Shown: positions 8,291 to 17,981 of the stretch, in pieces | Layout of the letters: every line of letters begins with the position of its first letter | Position numbering within the stretch: the first letter of the stretch is position 1 | The notes under the pieces: generated by a model | What the model saw: only the letters and a program-made list of their open reading frames with translations | What the model was told of the DNA's origin: nothing | Databases searched by the model: none | Assembly: GCA_051251595.1 (NCBI GenBank) | Contig: JBPOFA010000008.1 | Location: 124,001-188,000 of the forward strand | DNA: 64,000 nt | Source: NORP110 sp051251595 | GTDB lineage: Bacteria > Pseudomonadota > Alphaproteobacteria > Rhodobacterales > Rhodobacteraceae | Direction: 5' to 3' | Program-made: the position numbers and the translations under genes

Positions 8291-9628
8291 TCAGATGTCC
8301 TGGTAAATCTCGATAACTTTCGCGATAGCCTGTTCTGGCGGCAGCTCTTGGCTTTCGCCGGTTTTGCGCGATGTCAGTTCAACGACACCGTTCTTTAATC
8401 CACGTGGGCCGACAGTGATGCGCCAAGGCAAACCAATCAGATCCATAGAGGCGAATTTGGCCCCGGCCCGTTCGTTGCGGTCATCATAAAGCGGCTCTAG
8501 CCCGGCAGCGGTCAACGCAGAATAAAGGTTTTCGCAGGCGGCGTCTGCCTCTTCGTCACCCTGACGCAGATTGACAATACCGCAATGGAACGGTGTTACC
8601 CCTTCGGGCCAGATGATGCCTTTGTCGTCATGGCTCGCCTCAATGATCGCGCCCAGCAATCGCGACACGCCAATCCCGTGGCTGCCCATGTGAACGGGCA
8701 CTTGCTCGCCTTTATCGTTTACGACAGTGGCGTCCAGTTTTTCCGAATAGACGGTGCCGAAGTAAAAGATCTGCCCCACTTCGATTCCGCGCGCCGTGCG
8801 GCGGCGTTCTTCTGGGACTTGCTCAAACAGCGCTTCGTCATGAGTTTCATCCGTGCGCGCATAAAGCGAGGTGAATTCATCCATCACGCCCTGACATTGC
8901 GCATAGTCATCAAAGTCAATGTCGCGCTGGCCGAGGCTGATATCTGTGACCTGAGAATCGTAGAACACCTCGCTTTCGCCGGTTTCGGCAAGGACGAGGA
9001 ATTCATGGGTGTAGTCGCCACCGATCGGACCAGAATCGGCCCGCATCGGAATCGCCTGCAGCCCCATGCGTTCGTAGGTGCGCAGATAGGTGACAAGGTG
9101 ACGGTTGTAGGCGTGCAGCGCATCTTCGCGAGTCAGGTCGAAATTATACCCGTCTTTCATCAGGAATTCGCGGCCGCGCATCACACCGAATCTTGGGCGG
9201 ATCTCATCGCGGAATTTCCACTGGATCTGATACAGCGTCAGCGGCAGGTCTTTGTAGCTGTTCACATTGGAACGCACCACATCGGTAAACAGTTCTTCGG
9301 CTGTGGGCGTATACATCATTTCGCGACCATGGCGGTCTTTCATGCGCAGCATTTCTTCGCCATAGCCGTCATAACGTCCGCTTTCGCGCCACAGATCAAC
9401 GGATTGAAGCGTCGGCATCAGCATCGGAATATGCCCGGCCCGCGCCTGTTCTTCATGCACGATTTTTTCGATGTTTTTCAGAACCTTGTAGCCAAGGGGC
9501 AACCACGAATAGATGCCAGCCGCAGTCTGTTTGATCATACCGGCCCGCAGCATGAAGCGATGCGAAACGATTGTCGCCTCTGCAGGGGTTTCTTTGAGAA
9601 CGGGCAAAAAATAGCGGGATAGGCGCAT
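8291..9628 (-). CDS. proS: Prolyl-tRNA synthetase, short form
   Basis: Class II aminoacyl-tRNA synthetase that charges tRNA-Pro. The 445-residue length and lack of the roughly 180-residue editing insertion are typical of alphaproteobacterial ProS. Visible blocks are SHRFMLRAGMIKQTAAGIYSWLPLG at the N-terminus (family hallmark), TPTAEE, the motif 2 region with FRDE-IRPRFGVMRGREF, and the C-terminal anticodon-binding region with YDDRNERAGAKF. Start ATG 9628. A 187-base gap separates it from the divergent permease gene. Confidence 0.96.
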   Translation of the reverse strand: MRLSRYFLPVLKETPAEATIVSHRFMLRAGMIKQTAAGIYSWLPLGYKVLKNIEKIVHEEQARAGHIPMLMPTLQSVDLWRESGRYDGYGEEMLRMKDRHGREMMYTPTAEELFTDVVRSNVNSYKDLPLTLYQIQWKFRDEIRPRFGVMRGREFLMKDGYNFDLTREDALHAYNRHLVTYLRTYERMGLQAIPMRADSGPIGGDYTHEFLVLAETGESEVFYDSQVTDISLGQRDIDFDDYAQCQGVMDEFTSLYARTDETHDEALFEQVPEERRRTARGIEVGQIFYFGTVYSEKLDATVVNDKGEQVPVHMGSHGIGVSRLLGAIIEASHDDKGIIWPEGVTPFHCGIVNLRQGDEEADAACENLYSALTAAGLEPLYDDRNERAGAKFASMDLIGLPWRITVGPRGLKNGVVELTSRKTGESQELPPEQAIAKVIEIYQDI

Positions 9629-9815
9629 GTGGTGTCAACCTTTGGCAGTCTGTAAGTTCAATTTCGAATAAGCCAAAGCCGGCGCAGTGGCAATGATCCA
9701 AACCCATCAAGGGTGCAAAACGGGCAGTGATCAGGAATTTTTCGGCGCATTGAGCTCAGACCTTGAACTGTGGGCGCACACGGGCGACATAGGGACGAAT
9801 GAGAAAGGGATAGAA

Positions 9816-10883
9816 ATGGCACTGCCAGTCAAACGTCAATTGACCTACTGGGGCATCGCAACTGCGGTGTTCGTTGTCACCTTGTGGATGCTGGGGGATG
9901 TGATCCTGCCGTTTGTCCTGGGTGCGGCGGTGGCTTATTGTCTTGATCCAATCGCGGATATGCTGGAACGCGTCGGCTTTAGCCGGGTGCTTGCCACGGT
10001 TACGATTACCCTGGTTGCGCTGTTTGTGCTGATCATCGTTTCCCTGCTGATCCTACCGACTTTGGTGCAGCAGCTGTCCGACCTGATCGAAGTCTTGCCG
10101 ACCTATATCAGCAGTTTCGGCAACTACATCACGCAGCGCTTTCCTGATTTGTTGGATGGCAACAGCCAATTGTCGCAAACCACCACGGCCATTGCGGAAA
10201 CCTTGCAGTCCAAGCTGGGCACGGTCCTAAGCAGCGTGCTCAACTCTGCCACGGGTGTGATCAACGCGGCCGTTCTGGTGTTTCTTGTACCGGTTATCAC
10301 CTTTTATCTGCTGATGGACTGGGACCGTATGGTCGCCGAAATCGACAGCCTCTTGCCTCGTGATTACGCCCCCATCCTGCGCCAATTGGCCAATGAGATT
10401 AACCTGACCTTGGCTGCTTTTATTCGCGGCCAAGGCACCGTGTGCCTGATCCTGGGCACCTATTACGCGGTTGGCCTGATGGTGGTCGGATTGCAATTTG
10501 GATTGGTTGTCGGCTTTGTCGCCGGGCTGATTTCGTTCATTCCTTATGTTGGCGCACTGGTCGGTGGTGTGCTGGCCATTGGGATCGCCCTGTTCCAATT
10601 CTGGGGCGAATGGGTCTGGATTGGGGCCGTTGCTGGCGTGTTCTTTTTCGGACAAATGCTGGAAGGCAATGTTCTGACGCCCAAACTGGTTGGCGGCAGC
10701 GTTGGCCTGCATCCGGTTTGGCTGATCTTTGCGCTGTCCGTTTTCGGCTCTTTGTTTGGCTTTGTTGGAATGCTGGTGGCGGTTCCGGTTTCTGCAGCCA
10801 TCGGCGTCATCGCCCGATACGGCGTGGCGCAGTATCGAAACAGCCACCTTTACCAAGGTGCCTCTGGCGCCAGCGAAGACTGA
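9816..10883 (+). CDS. PerM/AI-2E family permease
   Basis: Inner-membrane protein of 355 residues with about eight hydrophobic segments, in the AI-2E_transport (UPF0118, PerM/YdiK) family. The start is ATG 9816 after AAAGGGA; the frame opens further upstream at 9687, without support. Family members are called autoinducer-2 exporters or sodium/proton-linked permeases, but most have no proven substrate. It ends 3 bases before hdaA and heads an operon with hdaA, ppk1 and ppx, an order I recall as common in roseobacters. Confidence 0.87.
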   Translation: MALPVKRQLTYWGIATAVFVVTLWMLGDVILPFVLGAAVAYCLDPIADMLERVGFSRVLATVTITLVALFVLIIVSLLILPTLVQQLSDLIEVLPTYISSFGNYITQRFPDLLDGNSQLSQTTTAIAETLQSKLGTVLSSVLNSATGVINAAVLVFLVPVITFYLLMDWDRMVAEIDSLLPRDYAPILRQLANEINLTLAAFIRGQGTVCLILGTYYAVGLMVVGLQFGLVVGFVAGLISFIPYVGALVGGVLAIGIALFQFWGEWVWIGAVAGVFFFGQMLEGNVLTPKLVGGSVGLHPVWLIFALSVFGSLFGFVGMLVAVPVSAAIGVIARYGVAQYRNSHLYQGASGASED

Positions 10884-10886
10884 CCA

Positions 10887-11570
10887 ATGCCTGCTCAATT
10901 AATTTTCGATCTGCCAACCAAACCAGCGCTTGGCCGGGATGACTTTTTCGTCTCTGCCGCCAATGAACTGGCCGTAAGCCTTGTGGGCGACTGGGCCAAC
11001 TGGCCTTCGGGGAAAATGCTGCTTGTCGGTCCTGCCGGGTCCGGCAAGACGCATTTGGTCCATGTCTGGGCCAGCGAGGCAGATGCGGACATTCTGCAGG
11101 CGTCGCAGCTGGCCAACACCGACATCGCCGCTTGTGTCAAACAGAACGCCCGGATTGCCGTTGAAGACGTCGATGCCATTGCCGAGGATGCCGCCGGGCA
11201 AGACGCCCTGTTCCACCTGCACAATCTGGTTCTTGCCGAAGGGGGGCGTCTTTTGATGAGCGCGACAACCCCGCCGGGTATCTGGCAATTCACCCTGCCC
11301 GATTTAGCCAGCCGCGTGCAAAGCGCGTCTTTGGCCGCCTTGCAACCCGCTGACGATATGCTGCTTACGGCGGTTTTGCTTAAGCTTTTTGCGGATCGTC
11401 AGATTGTGGTCAAACCGGATGTGATCAGCTATCTTGTGGCCCGGATGGATCGCAGCTTTGACGCCGCCCGCAATTTGGTCACAGCGCTGGACGCGGCTGC
11501 CCTGGCCGAAAAACGCGCCGTAACCAAAGCTTTGGCCATGCGCGTCTTTGAAGCTCAGGAAAATAATTGA
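10887..11570 (+). CDS. hdaA: DnaA-related regulator HdaA/Hda
   Basis: AAA+ protein of 227 residues related to DnaA domain III. With the beta clamp, Hda stimulates hydrolysis of DnaA-bound ATP after initiation and prevents re-initiation. The N-terminus has a QLIFDLP segment that resembles the clamp-binding motif. Walker A is GPAGSGKTH near residue 51, a Walker B-like IAVEDVD follows, and an arginine-containing DLASRVQSA segment comes later. There is no DnaA DNA-binding domain. It is 3 bases after the permease stop and 53 bases before ppk1, so initiation control and polyphosphate synthesis share a transcript. Confidence 0.85.
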   Translation: MPAQLIFDLPTKPALGRDDFFVSAANELAVSLVGDWANWPSGKMLLVGPAGSGKTHLVHVWASEADADILQASQLANTDIAACVKQNARIAVEDVDAIAEDAAGQDALFHLHNLVLAEGGRLLMSATTPPGIWQFTLPDLASRVQSASLAALQPADDMLLTAVLLKLFADRQIVVKPDVISYLVARMDRSFDAARNLVTALDAAALAEKRAVTKALAMRVFEAQENN

Positions 11571-11623
11571 CCCACACCCGGCCACGCCATGAAACTGTTA
11601 CAAGACTCAAGGAAAACGACCCC

Positions 11624-13798
11624 ATGACATTAGGTGATTTTCTAGAGGCCCCCTACCCTGACCCGGTAGAGGTGGATGCTGAAGAACTTTCCGGACCCGG
11701 CCGGTTCTTTAATCGCGAACTCAGCTGGCTGGCGTTCAATTGGCGTGTCTTGGAAGAAGCAGCGAACCCTCGCGTTCCTTTGCTGGAACGGTTGCGGTTC
11801 TTGTCTATCTCGGCCACGAATCTGGATGAATTTTACACCGTGCGTGTCGCAGGTCTGCGCGAATTGGAACGCGAAGGCAATGCGACCCCCGGGACAGATG
11901 GGCTTTCGCCCCGCGAACAGCTGGTGCTGATCAACGAAGACGCCCGGAACCTGATGCAAACCCAGCAGGATACCTGGGAAGTGCTCCGCGCAGAGATCGA
12001 GGCAGAGGGCATATTCCTGTGCCAGCCTGACGATTTGAAAAAGGCTGACATTGCCTATCTCAAGGATGTTTTCCTGAAACAGGTTTTCCCGGTCTTGTCG
12101 CCTCTGGCCATCGACCCGGCCCACCCGTTTCCGTTTATTCCGAATGCGGGCTTTGTGCTGGCGCTGCAACTGGAACGCCAATCCAACAAAAAGCCATTGC
12201 GTGCGTTGCTTCCTATTCCGCAACAGGTTGATCGTTTTGTCAGCCTGCCCTCAGAGGATGGGACAGCGCGCTTCATCGCGATGGAAGACTTGCTGTTGAT
12301 GAATCTGGACAGGTTGTTCCCGGGCTACACCGCCAAGGGCAATTGTTCTTTCCGGGTCTTGCGCGACAGCGACCTAGAGGTCGAAGACGAAGCCGAAGAT
12401 CTGGTGCGCGAATTTGAAGTTGCGTTGAAACGCCGTCGTCGCGGCGAGGTCGTGCGCCTGAAGCTGACACAAGGCGCCCCGACCGCCCTGCGCAAAATGA
12501 TCGTCGAACAGTTGCATGTTCAAGATGATGAAGTGTTTGAGGTCAGCGGCATGGCGGCCCTGTCCGATCTGAAAGAGCTGGTTCTGGACGACCGTCCTGA
12601 TTTGCTTTGGCCGTCTTATACCCCGCGCGTGCCAGAACGGGTGCAAGACCATGAAGGCGACATGTTCGCCGCCATCAGCCAAAAAGACATGCTGCTGCAC
12701 CACCCTTATGAAACCTTTGACATGGTGGTTCGGTTCCTGCAGCAGGCTGCGCGTGACCCGAATGTTCTGGCGATCAAGCAGACGCTTTACCGCACATCCC
12801 GTGAAAGCCCGATCGTAGAGGCGCTGTGTGAAGCGGCAGAAAACGGCAAATCGGTCACGGCCCTTGTGGAACTTAAGGCGCGTTTTGATGAAGCCGCCAA
12901 CATCCGCCAGTCGCGCCGTCTGGAACGTGCCGGGGCGCATGTTGTTTATGGGTTCCTGAACTACAAGACTCACGCCAAGATCAGCACAGTTGTCCGGCGC
13001 GAGGGCGAGAACCTGGTGACCTACACCCATTTCGGCACCGGCAACTACCACCCGATCACCGCGCGTATCTATACGGACCTGAGCCTGTTCACATGCGACA
13101 CGGCCCTTGGGCGCGATGCGACAAAGATCTTTAACTATCTGTCGGGCTATGCGCAGCCAGAACAGTTGGAAAACCTCGCGATTTCGCCACTGACGCTAAA
13201 GACATCCTTGATAGAGCAGATCGGCAAAGAGGCAGAACATGCCGCTGCCGGACGCCCGGCGGAAATCTGGGCCAAGATGAACTCGCTCACGGACAGCGAA
13301 GTCATTGATGCGCTTTATAAAGCCAGCCAGGCAGGTGTGAAAATCAGCCTGATCCTGCGCGGTATTTCCTGTATTCGCCCCGGCATCAAAGGCCTGTCGG
13401 AAAACATCCGTGTGAAATCCATCGTGGGCCGGTTCCTGGAACATTCGCGCATTGTCTGCTTTGGCAATGGGCATGGGCTTCCGTCGAAAAAGGCCAATGT
13501 CTACATGTCGTCCGCGGATTGGATGGGCCGGAACCTGGTGCGTCGGGTGGAAACCCTGGTGCAGATCAAGAACCCGACCGTAAAGGCGCAGATTGTCAGC
13601 CAGGTCATGGCCGCCAATATGGCGGATGAAGCCCAAAGCTGGATCCTGCGCTATGACGGAAAATTTGACCGCGCGACGGCCAAGAACCCCGAAGAGCCCT
13701 TCAACTGCCACCGCTTTTTCATGGAAAACCCGTCCCTTTCGGGCCGCGGATCCGCAGGCGCTGCAGACGTGCCAGAGCTGACCCATTCCAAAGATTGA
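11624..13798 (+). CDS. ppk1: Polyphosphate kinase 1
   Basis: Makes polyphosphate from ATP at the membrane or in the cytoplasm. About 724 residues, with N-terminal NRELSWLAFNWRVLEEA, a middle domain and two phospholipase-D-like catalytic domains. The likely phosphohistidine is in KTHAKIST and the second essential His in THFGTGNYHPITA. ATG 11624 follows AAGGA at 10 bases; the frame opens at TTG 11567, overlapping the hdaA stop, but the homologous N-terminus starts near 11624. With ppx 50 bases downstream, synthesis and breakdown are encoded together. Confidence 0.95.
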   Translation: MTLGDFLEAPYPDPVEVDAEELSGPGRFFNRELSWLAFNWRVLEEAANPRVPLLERLRFLSISATNLDEFYTVRVAGLRELEREGNATPGTDGLSPREQLVLINEDARNLMQTQQDTWEVLRAEIEAEGIFLCQPDDLKKADIAYLKDVFLKQVFPVLSPLAIDPAHPFPFIPNAGFVLALQLERQSNKKPLRALLPIPQQVDRFVSLPSEDGTARFIAMEDLLLMNLDRLFPGYTAKGNCSFRVLRDSDLEVEDEAEDLVREFEVALKRRRRGEVVRLKLTQGAPTALRKMIVEQLHVQDDEVFEVSGMAALSDLKELVLDDRPDLLWPSYTPRVPERVQDHEGDMFAAISQKDMLLHHPYETFDMVVRFLQQAARDPNVLAIKQTLYRTSRESPIVEALCEAAENGKSVTALVELKARFDEAANIRQSRRLERAGAHVVYGFLNYKTHAKISTVVRREGENLVTYTHFGTGNYHPITARIYTDLSLFTCDTALGRDATKIFNYLSGYAQPEQLENLAISPLTLKTSLIEQIGKEAEHAAAGRPAEIWAKMNSLTDSEVIDALYKASQAGVKISLILRGISCIRPGIKGLSENIRVKSIVGRFLEHSRIVCFGNGHGLPSKKANVYMSSADWMGRNLVRRVETLVQIKNPTVKAQIVSQVMAANMADEAQSWILRYDGKFDRATAKNPEEPFNCHRFFMENPSLSGRGSAGAADVPELTHSKD

Positions 13799-13848
13799 CG
13801 CCAACCCCGCGTCTTGGCAAAATAACATGACCAGGGGGACCAGTTCGA

Positions 13849-15402
13849 ATGGACGGCAGCAGTGACAGCACGACGGACTGGGGCATTTTTGGCCGTCCGA
13901 TTTTCGAAGATCCATCGGCACGCGCCCTGTCGCGCGTGGGCGTTGTTGATGTTGGGTCAAACTCTGTCCGTTTGGTGGTGTTTGACGGCGCTGCGCGCAG
14001 CCCTGCGTATTTCTTCAATGAAAAGATCATGTGCGCCCTTGGGGCGGGTCTGCGGGAAACCGGAAACCTGAATCCATTGGGGCGCGAACGCGCTTTGACG
14101 GCCATAAAACGGTTTCAGCTGATGGCCGAGGGCATGGGGCTTGCGCCCTTAACCGCTGTGGCCACAGCAGCGGTCCGTGAGGCCAAGGATGGCCCCGATT
14201 TTTGCGCCCAGGTGGAACGGGAAACGGGATTGCGCATCTGGACGATTGACGGCGAAGAAGAAGCCCGGCTGTCCGCGCAGGGCGTGTTGCTGGGATGGCC
14301 AGAGGCCGGCGGGCTTGTCTGTGACATTGGCGGGGCTTCGATGGAGCTTGCTGAACTGCGCGACGGTAAGGTCTGGCGGCGCGTCACGTCCCCATTGGGT
14401 CCACTGAAGCTGTTGGACGTCAAAGGCGGCAAAAAGGCGATCAAGGCGCAGATCAAGACTGTGCTGGACGGTCTTGTTGAAGAAATGGGCCGCGACAATA
14501 AACGGCTTTATCTGGTTGGTGGCAGCTGGCGCGCGATCGCCCGGTTGGATATGGAACGTCGCGGTTACCCGCTGCATGTTTTGCACGAATATCGCATGAC
14601 GCCATCGGATATTCGCAAAACCGTTAAATGGATTCGCGAAAACGATCTGAATGAATTGCGCGCACGCACGGGAACGTCCGAGGCACGTATGTCCTTGGTC
14701 CCGATCGCGTCAGAGGTTTTGCGTCAACTCGTCCGGGCCTTCAAACCTAAGGAAATCGCGGTTTCAAGCTATGGTATCCGCGAAGGCATGTTGTACGAAC
14801 AAATGCCCGACCGGGTGAAATCGCGCGACCCCTTGATCGAAGCCTGCTATTTCGCCGAAGCAAAAGACGCCCGGATGCCGGGGTTTGGACGGTCGTTGAA
14901 CCAGTTCATTCTGCCCTTGTTCGGCAGCATGCGCCCGGAACAGAAACGCATCCTCAAAGCGGCGTGTCTGTTGCATGATGTGACCTGGCGGGCGCACCCG
15001 GATTTCCGCGCAGATGTGTGTTTTGACAATGCCACCCGGGCCAATTTGGGCGGATTGAAACATTCGGAACGGATTTGGCTTGGTCTGGCGCTGATGCATC
15101 GCTATCGCAACAACCGCGACGATTCCCGCTATTCGGATCTGTTTGACCTGCTGCATCAAGAAGACATTTTGCGCGCCGAAGTGGCGGGCAAAGCAATGCG
15201 CTTTGGGGCAATGTTTTCGGTCGAAGACCCGCGCACGGTTGCCAGGCTCAAATGGCAACCTCTAAAGAAGCTTCTGACGCTTAGCCTGACGGATAAAGGT
15301 GCGGGTTTGTTTGCCGAAGTCGCGCAGGCCCGGTTTACATCCCTGGCCTCCTCGCTTGATGCAGAAACTGTGATCAAACAGATGCGAACGCCAAAGGCCT
15401 AA
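13849..15402 (+). CDS. ppx: Exopolyphosphatase, Ppx/GppA family
   Basis: Releases terminal phosphate from polyphosphate (or hydrolyses pppGpp in GppA). 517 residues: N-terminal actin-like fold with VVDVGSNSVRLVVFDG and VCDIGGASMELAEL, and a C-terminal helical region with LLHDVTWRAHPDFR, an HD-like block. It follows ppk1 by 50 bases. Its TAA stop shares the CTAA tetranucleotide with the stop of the convergent gene. Ppx and GppA activities cannot be separated by sequence here; the ppk1 context favours Ppx. Confidence 0.92.
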   Translation: MDGSSDSTTDWGIFGRPIFEDPSARALSRVGVVDVGSNSVRLVVFDGAARSPAYFFNEKIMCALGAGLRETGNLNPLGRERALTAIKRFQLMAEGMGLAPLTAVATAAVREAKDGPDFCAQVERETGLRIWTIDGEEEARLSAQGVLLGWPEAGGLVCDIGGASMELAELRDGKVWRRVTSPLGPLKLLDVKGGKKAIKAQIKTVLDGLVEEMGRDNKRLYLVGGSWRAIARLDMERRGYPLHVLHEYRMTPSDIRKTVKWIRENDLNELRARTGTSEARMSLVPIASEVLRQLVRAFKPKEIAVSSYGIREGMLYEQMPDRVKSRDPLIEACYFAEAKDARMPGFGRSLNQFILPLFGSMRPEQKRILKAACLLHDVTWRAHPDFRADVCFDNATRANLGGLKHSERIWLGLALMHRYRNNRDDSRYSDLFDLLHQEDILRAEVAGKAMRFGAMFSVEDPRTVARLKWQPLKKLLTLSLTDKGAGLFAEVAQARFTSLASSLDAETVIKQMRTPKA

Positions 15403-15698
15403 AGGTCTATCTCGCCTTCCGCCGGGGCGTCAAAATCAGGAACCTCTGGCGTGCGTTTTCGGATAATAATATCCCCATTGGGCAGGATTTCAGGCGCATG
15501 ATACATGTTGAGATTGGTGATCTTGCCCTCGAGCTCTGACAAGGCGGGGCCAAGTTCATTCATCAGCCCTTGCATCAGCAGGCGCGTGCCCTGCTGCATC
15601 AGATCCATACCCTCGCTGATGTCGTCAGAGCTGTCCTGCGCCGCCAGCGGCGACGTTGTTAGGGCCAAGGCCAAAGCACATGCTGAAAAATGTTTCAT
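15399..15698 (-). CDS. Small secreted protein of unknown function
   Basis: 99 residues with a clear signal peptide (MKHFSACALALALTTSPLAA, cleavage before QD). The mature part is short and rich in Met and Leu (DLMQQGTRLLMQGLMNELGPALSELEGK), then an acidic tail that includes a PEILPNGDIIIRKR segment. This looks like a helical periplasmic peptide. I do not recognise a named domain. It is single-gene, convergent with ppx and overlaps its stop by 4 bases. Similar short proteins occur in other roseobacters to my memory, sometimes with misleading ATPase labels. Confidence 0.75.
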   Translation of the reverse strand: MKHFSACALALALTTSPLAAQDSSDDISEGMDLMQQGTRLLMQGLMNELGPALSELEGKITNLNMYHAPEILPNGDIIIRKRTPEVPDFDAPAEGEIDL

Positions 15699-15734
15699 GC
15701 CTGCATGATATGTGATTCTGACGAAAAGCCGAAA

Positions 15735-16760
15735 TCACAATTTCAGATCAAGCGTGACTGGGAAGTGATCCGAGGCCACCAGCAGCGCCTCGCGCAGTTC
15801 GACGGTTTCATAGCATTGCTGATCATCAAAAGGATGCCATATGCGCCAGGCCTCGTCCTTTGGTCGCAGATCGGCGGACACCATGATGTAGTCCAAAAGC
15901 GCCTGAAAATACCGTTTCTTTTCCGCGATATAAAACCGTGAAGTGGTCGGCATTGCCCCCACCCGCTGCGTCACGGCCATCGCGGCATGAGGATCGTACA
16001 GACAGTCCTGGCCGTCTTCGCCCAAGACAACCTCTACCCCTGAACGGCCGAACAGTTTTTCATATTCATCCAGGCCCGGCCCGTCATTCATATCCCCCAA
16101 CACAATCAGGGATTCATCGGCCTTCAGATGTTGCTCTACCCGGTTTCTCAGCCACACACATTGCGCCAGTTGCTTGCGTCGGTTTTCCACCGACAGCTTC
16201 ATGATCTCTTTGCGCCCCTTTGCGCCGTGGGGCGCTTTGGATTTGACGTGCACCCCGATCATACGCAGGGCATGACCCGACTTCATCGTTATCGCGGCCT
16301 CTAACGGTGGCTTGGAAAAGCGCACAGGTTCGACAAGATCGGCATCATCGCGCCCGCCCCGAAAAACGCCATCGAATCGCGGAGCACCGCTTGCGCCCTT
16401 TTTGCCGGTTTCCTGGCCCTGAGGATCATGCACAGCGGTCATCAGGTCCGGATCGTAGAGCAGCGCGATTTCCTGTTGGGTTTCATTGGTGAACCCGACC
16501 AAGGCCTTGCGCGTGCGTAAGTCGAAAAACCGCGCGAAGTTTTCCAGCGCACGTTCTGTTGAAAGCTTGGCATGGCCGTCCGGTGCTTCGATGATCATGA
16601 TTGCATCCGCGTTGAGCGCGGTGAATACGATCCCCAAAGCGTCAATCTGGTCTTTGCGTTTGACGTCATGACGTCCAGACCATGCCCCGTCGCGCAAAAG
16701 CTCGCCTTCATCGTCGAACAGACGTGCAAACCATTCGACATTGTAAGTGGCGATGCGCAT
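15735..16760 (-). CDS. Endonuclease/exonuclease/phosphatase family protein
   Basis: 341 residues of the EEP fold, which includes DNase I-like nucleases and phosphodiesterases. The N-terminus RIATYNVEWFARLF carries the metal-binding Asn, a Glu follows in IIEAPDG, GDMNDGPG is the classic catalytic block, and SDHFPV near the C-terminus supplies the catalytic Asp-His. There is no signal peptide, so it is cytoplasmic. Its start overlaps the stop of the J-domain gene (ATGA), so the two are co-translated. Substrate is unknown. Confidence 0.87.
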   Translation of the reverse strand: MRIATYNVEWFARLFDDEGELLRDGAWSGRHDVKRKDQIDALGIVFTALNADAIMIIEAPDGHAKLSTERALENFARFFDLRTRKALVGFTNETQQEIALLYDPDLMTAVHDPQGQETGKKGASGAPRFDGVFRGGRDDADLVEPVRFSKPPLEAAITMKSGHALRMIGVHVKSKAPHGAKGRKEIMKLSVENRRKQLAQCVWLRNRVEQHLKADESLIVLGDMNDGPGLDEYEKLFGRSGVEVVLGEDGQDCLYDPHAAMAVTQRVGAMPTTSRFYIAEKKRYFQALLDYIMVSADLRPKDEAWRIWHPFDDQQCYETVELREALLVASDHFPVTLDLKL

Positions 16761-17440
16761 CAGGCGGCCGTCTCGGATATCTCTTCCCAGGCGCGGTTAA
16801 TGGCGATCAGCCGTTTTTCCGCCAGCTTCACGGCTTCTTCCGGCACGCCACGCGCAATCATGCGGTCCGGGTGGTTTTCCCGAACCAATTTGCGCCAGGC
16901 TGTCTTTAGCTCTTGCTGGGAGGCATCAGGTGCGACCCCCAGAACGTCATAAGGGTCAGGCGGCGCGTCAGGTACGAAACGGCTGCGCAGGCAGCGAAAA
17001 TGGCGGTCTGAAAGACCAAAGATTCCTGCCACCTGTTCCAGAAAAACATTCTCATTCGGATGATAGTTTCCATCTGCCAGGGCAATATGAAACAGGCCTT
17101 CCATCAAATCAGACAACGTGTCCAGATCATCGCCGAACATGCGTTTGATGCCGGTTGCATATTCCTCAAACCCAGCAACATCCTGACGCGCAAGGTTAAA
17201 AACCCGTGCGGCGTTCTTTTCATGTTCCGGCGGGATATCAAAAACCTCGCGAAAGGCAGTCACCTCATCGCGGGTCACCAAGCCGTCTGCCTTTGCCATC
17301 TTCGCGCTGAGCGCAATCATGGCAATGGCAAAGGCCACCGAGCGTTCCGGTGGCGTGCGCAGGCGCTCAAACACCGCTGACAAGGGTTCGCCCTTTGCCA
17401 GGGCGGACAATGCTTCAACTATTCGGGACCATAAAGACAT
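16760..17440 (-). CDS. TerB-like and J-domain co-chaperone (DjlA-like)
   Basis: 226 residues with a TerB-like helical domain (about residues 30-150, including DGLVTRDEVTAFREVF and ALADGNYHPNENVFLEQV) and a C-terminal J domain (about 163-226) with the invariant HPD motif in NHPDRM. This matches the cytoplasmic part of DjlA, which stimulates DnaK ATPase, but no N-terminal membrane anchor is visible. It is translationally coupled to the downstream EEP enzyme, an order seen in related genomes to my memory. Function in envelope stress is inferred only from the DjlA family. Confidence 0.87.
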   Translation of the reverse strand: MSLWSRIVEALSALAKGEPLSAVFERLRTPPERSVAFAIAMIALSAKMAKADGLVTRDEVTAFREVFDIPPEHEKNAARVFNLARQDVAGFEEYATGIKRMFGDDLDTLSDLMEGLFHIALADGNYHPNENVFLEQVAGIFGLSDRHFRCLRSRFVPDAPPDPYDVLGVAPDASQQELKTAWRKLVRENHPDRMIARGVPEEAVKLAEKRLIAINRAWEEISETAA

Positions 17441-17481
17441 AGCCGCGTCTTAGCGGATTCTGGACGCGCTGTCAGGGGCGA

Positions 17482-17976
17482 TCACAGGAATTTTTGCATA
17501 AGTTTTAAATCCATCCATCGGCCGAATTTGAAACCGACTTTTGGCAGCACGATGCCGTCAGAATAGCCAAGTTTAGAATGAAAAGCGACGCCGTCAGGGT
17601 TTTCCATTGAAACACCGGCAAAGATCGAATGCGCCCCTGCCTTGCGGGCGTGATCCTCTATTGCGGACATCAAGGCGCGACCGATTCCGCGCCCTTGTGC
17701 CTTTGGCGAAAGAATGACGGTGTGTTCCATTGTATGCGCATAGCCGATACCGGCCCTGAATTGCCCGTAGGTCGCAAAGCCGACCACCTGGTCTGCCAGG
17801 TCCGCCATCAAAAATCCGTGACCTGCCTCAGCCTTGTCCAAGACCATCTGGGCGATGTCTTCCGGCGTTTTTTCTTGCGAGTTGAACGTCACAGAGGTGT
17901 CGCGGATGATCGGGTTCCAAAACTCCAGAATCGGGGCGCTGTCCGCTGCGGTCGCGGGTCTGATCAACATCTTCAT
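17482..17976 (-). CDS. GNAT N-acetyltransferase, phosphinothricin-type
   Basis: About 164 residues. LIRPATAADSAPILEFWNPI at the N-terminus and VILSPKAQGRGIGRALMSAI, the acetyl-CoA pyrophosphate loop (Q/RxxGxG/A), are typical of the Pat/YncA branch, which acetylates phosphinothricin, methionine sulfoximine or similar amino acids. The tail GFKFGRWMDLKLMQK also fits this branch. ATG 17976 starts 6 bases after the mutase stop; ATG 17970 is also possible. Co-transcription with the mutase looks likely, but a metabolic link is not obvious. Confidence 0.86.
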   Translation of the reverse strand: MKMLIRPATAADSAPILEFWNPIIRDTSVTFNSQEKTPEDIAQMVLDKAEAGHGFLMADLADQVVGFATYGQFRAGIGYAHTMEHTVILSPKAQGRGIGRALMSAIEDHARKAGAHSIFAGVSMENPDGVAFHSKLGYSDGIVLPKVGFKFGRWMDLKLMQKFL

Positions 17977-17981
17977 CGGTC

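Noticed and set aside
8585..9622. 345-codon plus frame inside proS
   Set aside because: Antisense to conserved proS motifs; no ribosome binding site or domain.
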